A stretch of DNA of 64,000 bases from Curtobacterium pusillum (GTDB taxonomy: Bacteria > Actinomycetota > Actinomycetes > Actinomycetales > Microbacteriaceae): contig NZ_VEIY01000009.1 of assembly GCF_007680845.1 (NCBI RefSeq), positions 43,307 to 107,306 of the forward strand, given 5' to 3'. Within the stretch, counting starts at the first letter, position 1. Every line of letters begins with the position of its first letter. The notes under the pieces are model-generated. The model was given only the letters and a program-made list of their open reading frames with translations. It had not been told where the DNA came from and did no database searches. Position numbers and translations under genes: made by a program. Shown piece after piece: positions 33,638-43,086 of this stretch.

Positions 33638-34330
33638 TCAGACGCTCGCTGCGGTGAGCAGCGCGGTGGCGTCCCGTCGTGCGGTGGCGACGGCGTCGGG
33701 CGTGAGGCCGCACGCGCGGAGGCACGTCCCGGTGATCGCCTCGCGGTCCTGGTCGTCGACCTCGCGGTCGCGACGCAGCTGGATGACCGTCTCGGCGAGC
33801 TGGATGAGGATCCCGCCGAGCCGCTCCGGGGTCACGGTGGCACGGATGTCGGCGGTCGCGGCGAGTGTCCCGAGTCGGCCGTACGTGTCCTGGAGTTCCT
33901 GCCGGTCGGCACGGAAGCCGTCGTACCGGTCGCCCTGCACCTCGGGGAGCATGTAGAGCGTGCCGATGTTGTGGGGCGTGCGGGCGAGCGTGTCGACGTC
34001 GATGAGGACCAGGGCGGCGAGCGCACCGGCGGCGGAGACCGACCCCGGGACCCTGTCCACCAGGCCGCGGACGACGTCGAGGCTCGGCCGGACCGAAGTG
34101 GTGAGCAGCTCGACGAGCAGGTCGTCCTTGCCGGCGAAGTGGTAGTACAGCGACGCCTGACGGATGCCCACCCGCTCGGCGATCGCGCGCGTCGAGGTGG
34201 CGCTGAACCCGTTCTCGACGAACAGGGCGGCGGCCGCGTCGAGGATCTGGTCCCGGGGACTCAGCCCGGACGCCGTGTCGGGCTGGGCTCTCGGTCGGCC
34301 GAGGCGGGCGGGCCGGTCGTCTGCGGGCAT
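33638..34330 (-). CDS. TetR-family regulator in the urea/guanidine carboxylase operon
   Basis: 230 residues from ATG 34330. [23 protein letters not shown], then [20 protein letters not shown] (about residues 29-68). The C-terminal domain has no recognisable ligand motif. It lies 23 bases after the allophanate hydrolase gene and 48 bases before bioY on the same strand, so it belongs to the operon and may sense its substrate or product. The palindrome at 42905-42924 upstream of the operon is its likely operator. Confidence 0.85.
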   Translation of the reverse strand: MPADDRPARLGRPRAQPDTASGLSPRDQILDAAAALFVENGFSATSTRAIAERVGIRQASLYYHFAGKDDLLVELLTTSVRPSLDVVRGLVDRVPGSVSAAGALAALVLIDVDTLARTPHNIGTLYMLPEVQGDRYDGFRADRQELQDTYGRLGTLAATADIRATVTPERLGGILIQLAETVIQLRRDREVDDQDREAITGTCLRACGLTPDAVATARRDATALLTAASV

Positions 34331-34353
34331 GCCGCCATCCTCGCAGCCGGCCG

Positions 34354-36051
34354 TCACGAGCGTCCTCCGACCGTGTGCTCGCGGTACGTGCGCCACCCGC
34401 CGTGGTGGGTGATGTCCTCGGCACCCTCGACGGCGTGGGACTCGACGGTGAACCCGGTGACGTCCGACCCGTCGGCGAGCGTCACGGTGCCGATCGCCAT
34501 CGGCGCGGGCAGGGCGGCGACGAAGGTCCCGAAGCCCGCGGCGGGGAGCCGCCACAACTCGCCGGCGATGCCGCCGGTGCCCGCGTCGGACGGCGTCCGG
34601 ACCAGCCCGGGCTTGGGTGGGACCGTGTCGAGCGCGTACAGCCGGTAGTCGGAGGCGGTGCGCGCCTCCCGGACGAACGTCCCGCCAGCCGCGACCAGCT
34701 GGCCGTTCAGCGGCTGGTCCCGCAGGTGCGCACCGACGACCAGCAGGTCGACCGTCGGTGCGGCGAACGCCGCGGCGAGTGCCGCGAGACGACGATCGGT
34801 GAACGCCGGCCCGGTGAGCATCACGCCGAACGGCAGCCCGTCGACGAACCCGGCGGGGACGGCGATCGAGGCCATGTCGAGCAGGTTCGCGAAGTTCGTG
34901 TACCGACCCATCCGGCTGTTCGCGCCGACCGGGTCCGCCGCGACCTCGGCGAGGGTGGGGTGCCACGTCGTGGTGGGGGTGAGGAGCGCGGTGGTGCCCT
35001 CGAGCGCGATCCGTCCGGCGGCGCCGAGCGCGTCCAGGCGCTCCTGGTCGGCGAAGAGCTCGGCCGCGGTCGGGGTCGCGCCACCGAGCACGATCGCCGC
35101 CACGGTCGGGTCGAGGTCGTCGCCGACCAGGTCGCGGTGCGCGTCGATGTGGGCGCCGACCGCCGCGTACCGCTCGGCGACGAAGGCGCCGTCGTACAGC
35201 AGCGCGGCCGCGTCGAGGAGCGGGGCGATGTCGACCTCGACGACCTCGTGGCCGAGCGCACGGAACCGGTCGACTGCTGACCCGAAGGCGTCTGCCCACC
35301 CGGGTGCCAGTCCTTCGAGCTGCGCGGGCAGCGGGATGGCGATCCGCGGGACCGCGGGCAGGTCGGCGAGGGCGAGGTCTTCGCGGGCGAGCGGGTCACG
35401 GCCGTCCGGGCCCGCCATGAGCTCCGCGACCGTCCGTGCGCGGTCGAGCCCGGGTGCGAAGACGGTGACGCAGTCCTGGGAGCGGCAGGCGGGGACGACC
35501 CCGGTGTTCGGCACGATGCCCTTCGTCGGCTTCACGCCGACCAGGTGGTTCAGCGCTGCCGGCACCCGCCCGGAGCCGGCGGTGTCGGTGCCGAGCGCGA
35601 AGTCCACGATCCCCAGGGCGGCCGCGGTGGCGGATCCGCTCGACGAGCCGCCCGAGATGCGGGAGGGGTCCCAGGCGTTCCGGACGGCGCCGAACGGCGA
35701 CCGCGTGCCGACCAGGCCGGTGGCGAACTGGTCGAGGTTCGTCTTGCCGACCACGACCGCGCCGGCGGCCCGCAGCCGGGCGACGGCCGTGGCGTCGACC
35801 GTCGGCTCGTAGGCGTACGACCGGGCGGCCGCGGTGGTCGGGAGCCCGGCGACGTCGATGTTGTCCTTCACGGCGAACAGGAGTCCGGCGAGTGGGAGCG
35901 TCGGGTCGACGGCTTCGGCCTCCGCCAGGACGGCGTCCCGGTCACGGAGGGTGATCCAGACCTCGGGGCGGTCCACCGCGTCGATCCGGTCGTAGGCGTC
36001 GTGGACACGGGCGGCGGCACCGTCGGCGCGGGCCGCGGCAGCGCGGCTCAC
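34354..36051 (-). CDS. atzF: Allophanate hydrolase (amidase signature enzyme)
   Basis: 565 residues from GTG 36051, overlapping the carboxylase stop (GTGA). The amidase core shows Lys in [20 protein letters not shown], and the Ser pair in [18 protein letters not shown] and [18 protein letters not shown]. The domain continues with [19 protein letters not shown]. The C-terminal ~130 residues ([17 protein letters not shown] through [13 protein letters not shown]) are the allophanate-hydrolase-specific domain. It splits allophanate to two ammonium and two CO2. It finishes the pathway begun by the carboxylase. Confidence 0.95.
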   Translation of the reverse strand: MSRAAAARADGAAARVHDAYDRIDAVDRPEVWITLRDRDAVLAEAEAVDPTLPLAGLLFAVKDNIDVAGLPTTAAARSYAYEPTVDATAVARLRAAGAVVVGKTNLDQFATGLVGTRSPFGAVRNAWDPSRISGGSSSGSATAAALGIVDFALGTDTAGSGRVPAALNHLVGVKPTKGIVPNTGVVPACRSQDCVTVFAPGLDRARTVAELMAGPDGRDPLAREDLALADLPAVPRIAIPLPAQLEGLAPGWADAFGSAVDRFRALGHEVVEVDIAPLLDAAALLYDGAFVAERYAAVGAHIDAHRDLVGDDLDPTVAAIVLGGATPTAAELFADQERLDALGAAGRIALEGTTALLTPTTTWHPTLAEVAADPVGANSRMGRYTNFANLLDMASIAVPAGFVDGLPFGVMLTGPAFTDRRLAALAAAFAAPTVDLLVVGAHLRDQPLNGQLVAAGGTFVREARTASDYRLYALDTVPPKPGLVRTPSDAGTGGIAGELWRLPAAGFGTFVAALPAPMAIGTVTLADGSDVTGFTVESHAVEGAEDITHHGGWRTYREHTVGGRS

Positions 36052-39000
36052 GCTGCCGCTCCGATCGCGGCGAGGACCTGTCCCGGGGCGACCTGGTCGC
36101 CCGGCTTGATGTAGACCTCCAACACGTGTCCCTCCACCGGTGCGTGCACCATCGACTCCATCTTCATCGCCTCCACGGCGAGCATCTTCTGGCCTGCGTC
36201 GACCCGGTCGCCCGGCCGGACGTCCACCTGCCACACGGTCGACGTGAACGGTGCGGTGACCGCCGTGGCCCCGGCCGGCACGATGACCTCGTCCGGCAGC
36301 ACCACGGCGGGTTCGTCCCGCACGTCGAACTCCCCGGAGGCGCGCCACCGCTCCTTCTCCTCGCCGAACGCGCGGGCCTGCTGGGCGCGGAAGTCGGCGA
36401 TCGAGCCGGCGTTCTCGGACAGGAAGCGGTTGTAGGACGCGATCGAGAACTCGCCGTCGACGGTCTCGAACTCCCCACGGCCGGCGTCGGTCTCGGCGCG
36501 GAGCTCCAGCAGCTCGTCGGCACCCACCGGGTACCACTCGATCCGGTCGAAGAACCGGAGTGCCCACGGGTCGTCCTGGAACAGTCCGCCGCGGCGGAAG
36601 CGGTTCCAGATCTGCACCGTGCGACCGACGAACTGGTAGCCGCCGGGCCCCTCCATGCCGTAGATGCAGAGGTAGGCGCCACCGATGCCGACGGAGTTCT
36701 CCGCCGTCCAGGTCCGGGCCGGGTTGTACTTCGTGGTGACGAGACGGTGCCTGGGGTCGAGCGGGGTCGCGACCGGGGCGCCGAGGTACACGTCGCCGAG
36801 CCCGAGCACGAGGTAGCTCGCGTCGAACACCGTGCGGAACACGTCGTCGACGCTGTCGAGGCCGTTGATCCGGCGGATGAACTCGATGTTCCAGGGGGTC
36901 CACGGGGCGTCGTTCCGCACGCCGTTCATGTACCGCTCGATGGCGAGCCGCGTGGCCGGGTCGTCCCACGACAGCGGCAGCTTCACCGTCCGGGAGGGCA
37001 CGACGAGCTGGTCGGTCGGCGGGATCTCGTCCTCGAGTTCGCGGAGCAGCCCCGCCATCGTGCTCGCCTTCAGCACGTTCGCATCGGTGTGCACCTGGAG
37101 CGACCGGATGCCCGGTGTGATGTCGAGGATCCCCTTCGGAGCCTCCTCCTGCAACCGCGTCATGAGTGCGTGCACCCGCATCCGCAGGGCGATGTCGAGG
37201 GTCATGTCGCCGTACTCGACGAGGACGTTGTCGTCGCCGTCGCGTCGGTAGGCGACCGCCGGTCGGGCGTCGGTCGCGTCCAGGCGCGCGATCACCCCGT
37301 CGTCGCCGTCACCTCCGGTGCGGGGGACGGTCCGGGAGGCGCGGTTCGCCTCGAGCGCGGCGGCGTCGGCTTCGCGGACGGGCACGAACCGGACGGTGTC
37401 GCCCGGGCGCAGCTGGCCCAGCTTCCAGAGGTCGCCGCTCGCGACCACGGCGGGGCACACGAACCCGCCGAGTGACGGCCCGTCCGGGCCGAGGATGATC
37501 GGGGTGTCGCCGGTGAAGTCGATCGCACCGACCGCGTAGGGGGTGTCGTGGATGTTCGACGGGTGGAGTCCGGCCTCGCCGCCGTCGGTCCGCGCCCAGC
37601 CCGGCCGGGGGCCGATGAGCCGGATGCCGGTCCGCGCCGAGTTGTGGTGCACGCCGTAGTCGGTGGCGTAGAACACGTCGAGGTCGGCGCGGGTGAAGAA
37701 GTCGGGCGCTGCGTGCGGGCCCTCGGTGACGGCGATCTCCCACGTGTCCGTCAGCGCGGTGCGACGGTCGTCCGGGGTGGGGCCGCCGACCAGACCGAGG
37801 CGCGCACCGGCGGGGAACGCGGGGTGCGGTGCGTCGGAGTCCGGTGAGCCGGGGCGGAGGACGTCACCGGCGAGCAGCGCGCGACCGGCGTGGCCGCCGA
37901 ATCCGCCCAGTGTGAACGTGGCTGCGGAGCCGAGGTAGGTCGGGACGTCGAAGCCACCACGCACGGCGAGGTAGCTGCGGAGCCCGGGCCCCGCCGCGGT
38001 GCCGATGGCGAGCGTCTGACCGGCTGCGACGTCGACCGGCTCCCAGAGCGGGACGTCTTCGCCGTCGAGCGTGGTCGGTGCCGGCGCCCCGGTGAGTGCG
38101 ACGACGGCCGCGGTGGAGAACCGGAGCGTCGGACCGCTCGCCGTGATCTCGAGCGCCGGTGCACCGTCCGGGTTGCCGACCGCGCGGTTCGCCTCGGCGA
38201 AGGACGCCGCGTCGAAGGGGCCGCTCGGCGGGACGCCGACCTGCCAGTACCCGACCCTGCCCGGCAGGTCCTGGATCATCGTCATGGTGCCCGGGACGAC
38301 CACGTCGATCCGGGGGTCCGGGTCGTCGGTCTCGTCGAGCGTCGACGTCGAGTGCGTCGCGGTGCGGAGTTCGAGGTCGTCGGCGAGCGTCCGGAGGAGC
38401 CCGGCGTTCGTGACGATGCCGTCCACGCGGGTGTCGCCGAGGGCGTCGCGGAGCAGGTCGAGGGCGTCGTCGCGGGTCTCGCCCGTGGCGATCACCTTCG
38501 CCAGCATCGGGTCGTAGAACGCCGAGACCTCGGATCCGGTCTCGACCCAGCCGTCCACACGGATCCCGGGGCGCTCGGGGAACACGGCCTGGGTGACGAG
38601 GCCGCTCGAGGGCAGGGAACCCTTCGCCGGGTCCTCGGCGTACACGCGAGCCTCGACGGCGTGGCCGGTCGGGGTCCACTCCTCGTCGAAGACGGCGTCG
38701 TCGATGCCGGCGGCACCGTCGCGCGCGAGCCGGAGCATGAGCTCGACGAGGTCGACGCCGTAGACCTCCTCGGTGACGGGGTGCTCGACCTGGAGCCGCG
38801 TGTTGACCTCGAGGAACGAGGCCTCCTCGCGCACCGGGTCGTAGACGAACTCGACGGTGCCGGCACTGCGGTACCCGACGCTCTCGGCGAGCCGACGGGC
38901 TGACGTGTGCAGCGCCTCCCGGACCCGCTGGGGAAGCGCCGGGGCCGGTGCCTCCTCGATGACCTTCTGGTTCCGTCGCTGGAGTGAGCAGTCGCGGTCG

Positions 39001-39686
39001 CCGATCACGGCGACGCGACCCTCGCCGTCACCGAAGAGCTGGACCTCGACGTGTCGCGCCGGCCGGACCAACCGCTCGAGGAAGATCCCGGCCGAACCGA
39101 ACGCGGCTGTCGCCGTGCGCTCGACGCTCGCGTACGCCTGGCGGACCTCGTCGAGGGTCGAGCAGGCCTGCATGCCGATCCCGCCGCCCCCGCCGGTGGC
39201 CTTGAGCATCACGGGCAGCCCGATCCGCTCGGCCTGCTCCACGGCGTCCTCGACGTTCGCGAGCAGTCCGGTGCCGGCGAGCATGGGGACGCCCGCGGCG
39301 GCGGCGAGCTCCCGGGCCGTGTGCTTCGCGCCGAACTGCACGATCTGGTCCGAGGTCGGACCGACGAACCGGATGCCGGCGTCCTCGCAGGCGCGGGCGA
39401 AGTCGGTGTTCTCGGAGAGGAAGCCGTAGCCGGGGTGGACGAGTCCCGCGCCGGTGTCGAGCGCCGCTTGGACAACGGCGTCGATGCGCAGGTAGGACTC
39501 CCGTGCGGGCGCCGGGCCGAGCCGGACGGCGACGTCGGCCTCGCGGACGTGCGGGGCGGCGCGGTCGGCGTCCGAGTAGACGGCGACGGTGCGCATGCCG
39601 AGCGCCTTGGCCGAGCGGATGATGCGGCGGGCGATCTCGCCGCGGTTCGCGACGAGGAGGGTGTCGGTGGAGAGGGAGGCGCTCAC
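36048..39686 (-). CDS. Biotin-dependent urea/guanidine carboxylase
   Basis: 1212 residues from GTG 39686. Domains in order: biotin carboxylase (LLVANRGEIARRIIRSAKAL, ATP-grasp site MLKATGGGGGIGMQ, about 1-450), KipA/KipI-like carboxyltransferase domains (from about 520: VPGTMTMIQDLPGRVGYWQV, VGVPPSGPFDAASFAEANRA, and later IRSLQVHTDANVLKAS and YLVLGLGDVYLGAP), and a C-terminal biotinyl domain with VEAMKMESMVHAP (biotin Lys near 1175). This is the urea carboxylase fold. Because it is fused in an operon with two DUF1989 proteins (now known as carboxyguanidine deiminase in related operons), guanidine may be the true substrate, with urea possible. Overlaps both neighbours by GTGA. Confidence 0.93.
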   Translation of the reverse strand: MSASLSTDTLLVANRGEIARRIIRSAKALGMRTVAVYSDADRAAPHVREADVAVRLGPAPARESYLRIDAVVQAALDTGAGLVHPGYGFLSENTDFARACEDAGIRFVGPTSDQIVQFGAKHTARELAAAAGVPMLAGTGLLANVEDAVEQAERIGLPVMLKATGGGGGIGMQACSTLDEVRQAYASVERTATAAFGSAGIFLERLVRPARHVEVQLFGDGEGRVAVIGDRDCSLQRRNQKVIEEAPAPALPQRVREALHTSARRLAESVGYRSAGTVEFVYDPVREEASFLEVNTRLQVEHPVTEEVYGVDLVELMLRLARDGAAGIDDAVFDEEWTPTGHAVEARVYAEDPAKGSLPSSGLVTQAVFPERPGIRVDGWVETGSEVSAFYDPMLAKVIATGETRDDALDLLRDALGDTRVDGIVTNAGLLRTLADDLELRTATHSTSTLDETDDPDPRIDVVVPGTMTMIQDLPGRVGYWQVGVPPSGPFDAASFAEANRAVGNPDGAPALEITASGPTLRFSTAAVVALTGAPAPTTLDGEDVPLWEPVDVAAGQTLAIGTAAGPGLRSYLAVRGGFDVPTYLGSAATFTLGGFGGHAGRALLAGDVLRPGSPDSDAPHPAFPAGARLGLVGGPTPDDRRTALTDTWEIAVTEGPHAAPDFFTRADLDVFYATDYGVHHNSARTGIRLIGPRPGWARTDGGEAGLHPSNIHDTPYAVGAIDFTGDTPIILGPDGPSLGGFVCPAVVASGDLWKLGQLRPGDTVRFVPVREADAAALEANRASRTVPRTGGDGDDGVIARLDATDARPAVAYRRDGDDNVLVEYGDMTLDIALRMRVHALMTRLQEEAPKGILDITPGIRSLQVHTDANVLKASTMAGLLRELEDEIPPTDQLVVPSRTVKLPLSWDDPATRLAIERYMNGVRNDAPWTPWNIEFIRRINGLDSVDDVFRTVFDASYLVLGLGDVYLGAPVATPLDPRHRLVTTKYNPARTWTAENSVGIGGAYLCIYGMEGPGGYQFVGRTVQIWNRFRRGGLFQDDPWALRFFDRIEWYPVGADELLELRAETDAGRGEFETVDGEFSIASYNRFLSENAGSIADFRAQQARAFGEEKERWRASGEFDVRDEPAVVLPDEVIVPAGATAVTAPFTSTVWQVDVRPGDRVDAGQKMLAVEAMKMESMVHAPVEGHVLEVYIKPGDQVAPGQVLAAIGAAA

Positions 39687-40372
39687 GGCTGGACCACGAT
39701 CATTCGGAGGGGCGTGCAGGAGAAGTCGTTGCAGGGGTTGTTCATCTGCGGGCAGTTCGAGACGATCACGAGGACGTCGCGCTCTGCCCGGACGGCGACG
39801 CGCTTGCCGGGTGCGCTCATCCCGTCGACGATCCCGAGGGCGCCGTCGGACTCGACCGGGACGTTCATGAACCAGTTGAGGTTCGACACGAGGTCGCGGG
39901 CGCCGAGTCCGTGCCGGCCGGCCTCGGCGAGGAAGTTCTCCCGGCAGCCGTGCTGGTACTGGGTGTGGTGGCCGTACCGGAGCGTGTTCGACTCCTTCGA
40001 GCACGCGCCGCCGATGGTGTCCTGGCGGTCGATCTCGTTGCCGACGACGGTCATGAGCGGACGGCCCTCGTTCGACATGAGGACGGTGCCGGTGCGGACG
40101 TAGGCATTGCCCTGCGCCGCGAGGGTGTCCGGGACGCTGTACCGCTCGTCCGGGTCGTGGGCGTCGTAGACGAGGCAGTCGGCGCTCTGGTTGCCACCGA
40201 CGTCGACGATGGTGAGCACCTCGCCGGCACGGACCACGGCGGACCACGGCGCGAGCGGGGCCACCCGGTCGTCGCGGACGACGGTGCCGGGGACGAGGGA
40301 CTCGCTCCAGTCGAGCGGGACGTCGGGTGCGTGGACGGCGCCGACGGGGACGGTCGTGGTCGTCGTGGTCAT
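39683..40372 (-). CDS. DUF1989 protein, urea amidolyase-associated protein 2 / carboxyguanidine deiminase subunit
   Basis: 229 residues from ATG 40372. Key blocks are VDVGGNQSADCLVYDAHDPD, ERYSVPDTLAAQ, GRPLMTVVGNEIDRQDTIGG, CSKESNTLRYGHHTQY and HGCRENFLAEA, with the Cys/His/Asn pattern ending NCPQMNNPCNDFSCTPLRMI. This is the second of the paired DUF1989 proteins once called UAAP1/UAAP2. Established work on such operons assigns the pair as carboxyguanidine deiminase, turning carboxyguanidine into allophanate with ammonia release. It lies between UAAP1 and the carboxylase, overlapping both. Confidence 0.9.
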   Translation of the reverse strand: MTTTTTTVPVGAVHAPDVPLDWSESLVPGTVVRDDRVAPLAPWSAVVRAGEVLTIVDVGGNQSADCLVYDAHDPDERYSVPDTLAAQGNAYVRTGTVLMSNEGRPLMTVVGNEIDRQDTIGGACSKESNTLRYGHHTQYQHGCRENFLAEAGRHGLGARDLVSNLNWFMNVPVESDGALGIVDGMSAPGKRVAVRAERDVLVIVSNCPQMNNPCNDFSCTPLRMIVVQP

Positions 40373-41211
40373 CAGCAGCCTCGCGCTTCCGCGTAGTCGA
40401 CGGAGTTCAGGTAGGCGCGGGTGAGCTCCGGCGTCGCGGAGAACCGCTCGTCGGCGGCCGTCGTCGGTTCCCCGCGCCAGGCGTGCACACGCAGCGGGCC
40501 GACGGCGTAGTCCGGCCGTGGGTCGATCGGGTGCGCGACGTTCGCGACGAGCACCAGCAGCGGCAGCTCGGCGACGAGGGTGACGCGGCACCCGGGGCCG
40601 GCGGAGCCCGTGAACGTCATCGCGCCTTCCAGGTCGACGGTGACGCCCTGGAAGAACGAGATACTCGGCGGCAGGTCGCGCTTCGTCAGCCCGTGCTTGG
40701 CGGCCGCCTTGGCGAACAGGGACCGCCCGCTCGGCGACGGCCCCTCGGGAGCGGCGTCGCCGTACTTCCGCTCGTTCCAGGCGTCGGTCGAGGTGCCGCA
40801 GAAGGCGTCGTGGTGACCGGACGTGTCCTCGACGATGCTCGCCAGCGCCCGGCCGTCACCACTGAGCAGCGGGGAGCCCTGGCCGAGGTACGCCTGCCAC
40901 GGGATCTTCTGGGTGTCGGCGACGTTCAGCCGCTCCCACGGTTCGAGGGCGTTGAACACGAGCACGTTGGCGCACGCGTCGCCGGTCGGGTCGTCGAACC
41001 GGATCCGGGACCCCCGGGCGAGGACCTTGTGGGTGTACCCGCCCGGCGCGACCGTCTCCGCCCACACCAGCTGCGCGGGGTCGACGCCGTCCGGGGCGAA
41101 CGGCGACGTCGACGCCGGCAGGTACGGCATGTACTCGGACTGCGATCCGGACTGCGCTCGGGCATCGGAGCGCGAGGCGGTCACGCTGTCGGTCTGGTGG
41201 AGGTCGCGCAT
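40372..41211 (-). CDS. DUF1989 protein, urea amidolyase-associated protein 1 / carboxyguanidine deiminase subunit
   Basis: 279 residues from ATG 41211. It shares the DUF1989 core: TVAPGGYTHKVLARGSRI, DACANVLVFNALEPWERLNV, DTQKIPWQAYLGQGSPLLSG, EDTSGHHDAFCGTSTDAWNE. PPSISFFQGVTVDLEGAM is followed by CRVTLVAELPLLVLVANVA. It is the partner subunit of the next gene, whose ATG overlaps its TGA by one base. Its presence is the main reason to suspect guanidine rather than urea as the pathway substrate. Confidence 0.9.
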   Translation of the reverse strand: MRDLHQTDSVTASRSDARAQSGSQSEYMPYLPASTSPFAPDGVDPAQLVWAETVAPGGYTHKVLARGSRIRFDDPTGDACANVLVFNALEPWERLNVADTQKIPWQAYLGQGSPLLSGDGRALASIVEDTSGHHDAFCGTSTDAWNERKYGDAAPEGPSPSGRSLFAKAAAKHGLTKRDLPPSISFFQGVTVDLEGAMTFTGSAGPGCRVTLVAELPLLVLVANVAHPIDPRPDYAVGPLRVHAWRGEPTTAADERFSATPELTRAYLNSVDYAEARGC

Positions 41212-41265
41212 GCTGGTCCGTTCGTGGCAGACGTGGGTCGGGTCGGGCGGGTCGGGGTGGGCCGG

Positions 41266-42882
41266 TCAGGCTTCGACGGTCGCGGTCGCGGTCGCGCTCG
41301 TCGGGACCGGGGCGGTGTTCGGGACCTCGGCGAGCGCGAGCGGGCCGTGGGCGCGGTGGCGCCACGACGACCACGCCCACCCGACGAGCAGGACCGCGCC
41401 GATGAACAGCAGGGCGCTGTACTGCAGCCACCAGGAGTGCCCGGTGAGGTCGTAGATCTCCGGGCGCGGCCAGATGAGGTTGACCGCCATGCCGATCTGG
41501 AAGACGACGGCGAGGGCGTTCACCGGGATGCCCCACCGGCCGAGCGTGAAGAGTGGCTTCCCGTCCTCGTCCACCCCCGTGGGCAGCCCGGTCCGGCGGA
41601 GGCGGATGCGCTGCACGAGCAGTGGGCCGGTCACGCCGAGGTAGGCGAGGTAGAGCATCGCGATGCAGAGGCTCGACAACGCCGTGAAGATCGCGGACTG
41701 CCCGATGTTGATCGCGAGGGCGAGGCCCGCGCCGACCCCGACGACGATGGACGCCGCGATCGGCGTGCCCGTGCGCGGCGAGACCCGGGCGAGGGTGCGG
41801 TGGAAGGGGAGCGCCTGCTCGCGGGCCATCGAGAAGACCATGCGTGCGCCGGCGGTCTGCACGGCGAGGGTGCACGCGAACACGGCGACCGCGACGGTGC
41901 AGAGGAGCAGGCGTCCGAAGACGTCACCGAGCGCGGACGTGATCACCCACGCGAGCCCCTGGGTGGCGAGCTTGCCGTCGGTCAGGCTCGGCGCGGCGAT
42001 CAACGCACCGATGATGAGCAGTCCGCCGCCGAGGCCGGACACCGTGAGCGCGCGGATGATCGTCTTCGGGGTGGTGCGCCTCGGGTTGTGGGTCTCCTCG
42101 GCGAGCTCGCCCGCGGAGTCGAAGCCGACCATCACGTAGGCGGCCATGAGGGACGACGCCAGGAACGCCCAGACGTACGGCTCGTTCGTCGGGCCGGCGT
42201 ACCCCTCGGTCGTGAACACCACGGCCGGGGACCGGTGCGGCAGCAGGAAGAGCGCGACGATGAGCACGACGACGCCGATGATCTCGACGAGCACGCCGAA
42301 GCTCGTGACACGCGCCATGAGTCGCACGCTGAGGATGTTGACGACCGTGGTGACGACGAGCATCACCAGCCCGAGGACCACCGCGTTCGCGGCACCCGTC
42401 GGTGACGCCAGCGACGGGTCGGCGCCGGAGCCGCCCACCACCTGGAAGCCGCTCCAGATCGCGGGGAGGACGGCCTGCACGGCGATGGCGGCGACCGCGA
42501 CGGTGAGGACCTGCCCGATGATCATCGTCCACCCGGTGAACCACCCGAACCGGGCACCCGCGAGCCGGCTCGACCACTGGAAGATCGCGCCGGAGATCGG
42601 CCAGCGCGCGGCGAGCTGCGCGAAGTTCAGCGCGACGAGCAGCTGGCCGGCGAAGACGAGCGGCCAGGCCCAGAAGAACGCCGCGCCGCCGAGCCCGAAG
42701 CCCAGACCGAAGAGCTGGAAGACGGTGGTGAGGATCGACACGAACGAGAACCCGGCGGCGAAGGACGAGAACGAACCGACCCCGCGGTGGAGTTCCTGTT
42801 CGTAGCCGAGGCGGGCGAGGCCCTGCGTGTCGGCGGACGTGGTGGCGCGTGGTGCGTGGAGCGGAGCTTCGGGAGAGCGCAT
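41266..42882 (-). CDS. APC-family amino acid/amine permease linked to the carboxylase operon
   Basis: 538 residues from ATG 42882. About twelve TM helices. The APC signature is near the N-terminus: LARLGYEQELHRGVGSFSSF, AAGFSFVSILTTVFQLFGLG; GFDSAGELAEETHNPRRTTP is the conserved cytoplasmic loop of this branch. Permeases of this type are commonly the first gene of urea carboxylase/UAAP operons and probably carry guanidine, urea or a related amine. It is the promoter-proximal gene; the palindrome at 42905-42924 lies just upstream. Confidence 0.9.
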   Translation of the reverse strand: MRSPEAPLHAPRATTSADTQGLARLGYEQELHRGVGSFSSFAAGFSFVSILTTVFQLFGLGFGLGGAAFFWAWPLVFAGQLLVALNFAQLAARWPISGAIFQWSSRLAGARFGWFTGWTMIIGQVLTVAVAAIAVQAVLPAIWSGFQVVGGSGADPSLASPTGAANAVVLGLVMLVVTTVVNILSVRLMARVTSFGVLVEIIGVVVLIVALFLLPHRSPAVVFTTEGYAGPTNEPYVWAFLASSLMAAYVMVGFDSAGELAEETHNPRRTTPKTIIRALTVSGLGGGLLIIGALIAAPSLTDGKLATQGLAWVITSALGDVFGRLLLCTVAVAVFACTLAVQTAGARMVFSMAREQALPFHRTLARVSPRTGTPIAASIVVGVGAGLALAINIGQSAIFTALSSLCIAMLYLAYLGVTGPLLVQRIRLRRTGLPTGVDEDGKPLFTLGRWGIPVNALAVVFQIGMAVNLIWPRPEIYDLTGHSWWLQYSALLFIGAVLLVGWAWSSWRHRAHGPLALAEVPNTAPVPTSATATATVEA

Positions 42883-42904
42883 GGCTGCCTGACCTTTCGC
42901 GGGG

Positions 42905-42924
42905 TACCTGTCGAGCGACAGGTA
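42905..42924. promoter_or_regulatory. Palindromic operator upstream of the urea/guanidine operon
   Basis: TACCTGTCG (42905-42913) and CGACAGGTA (42916-42924) are perfect 9-bp arms separated by AG, 22 bases upstream of the permease ATG. The minus strand has TTGCCT (42925-42930) just outside it as a possible -35. The position suits repression, and the TetR encoded in the operon (33638-34330) is the likely binder. I saw no guanidine-I (ykkC) riboswitch in the ~200-base leader. Confidence 0.6.
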
Positions 42925-43018
42925 AGGCAAGTGTCGTGCGCTGCTGTGTCGTCGCCGTTGCCCGTCTGTTTCGTCCTCGTGACGGGACGCGGCGTTGTGT
43001 AAACGTTCCGCGACGACG

Positions 43019-43058
43019 GACGGGAGGCGCGGTGCCAGCTGGCACCGCGCCTCCCGTC
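43019..43058. repeat. Palindromic repeat family, copy 3
   Basis: A perfect 40-base palindrome; the central left arm is CGGGAGGCGCGGTGCCAG. The core GGAGGCGCGGTGC is that of copies 1 and 2, but the centre and flanks differ. It starts 29 bases beyond the aldo/keto reductase stop (minus strand), in the gap before the permease operon. Confidence 0.88.
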
Positions 43059-43086
43059 GGCTTCCTGGTCGCGTCCGCGACCGACG

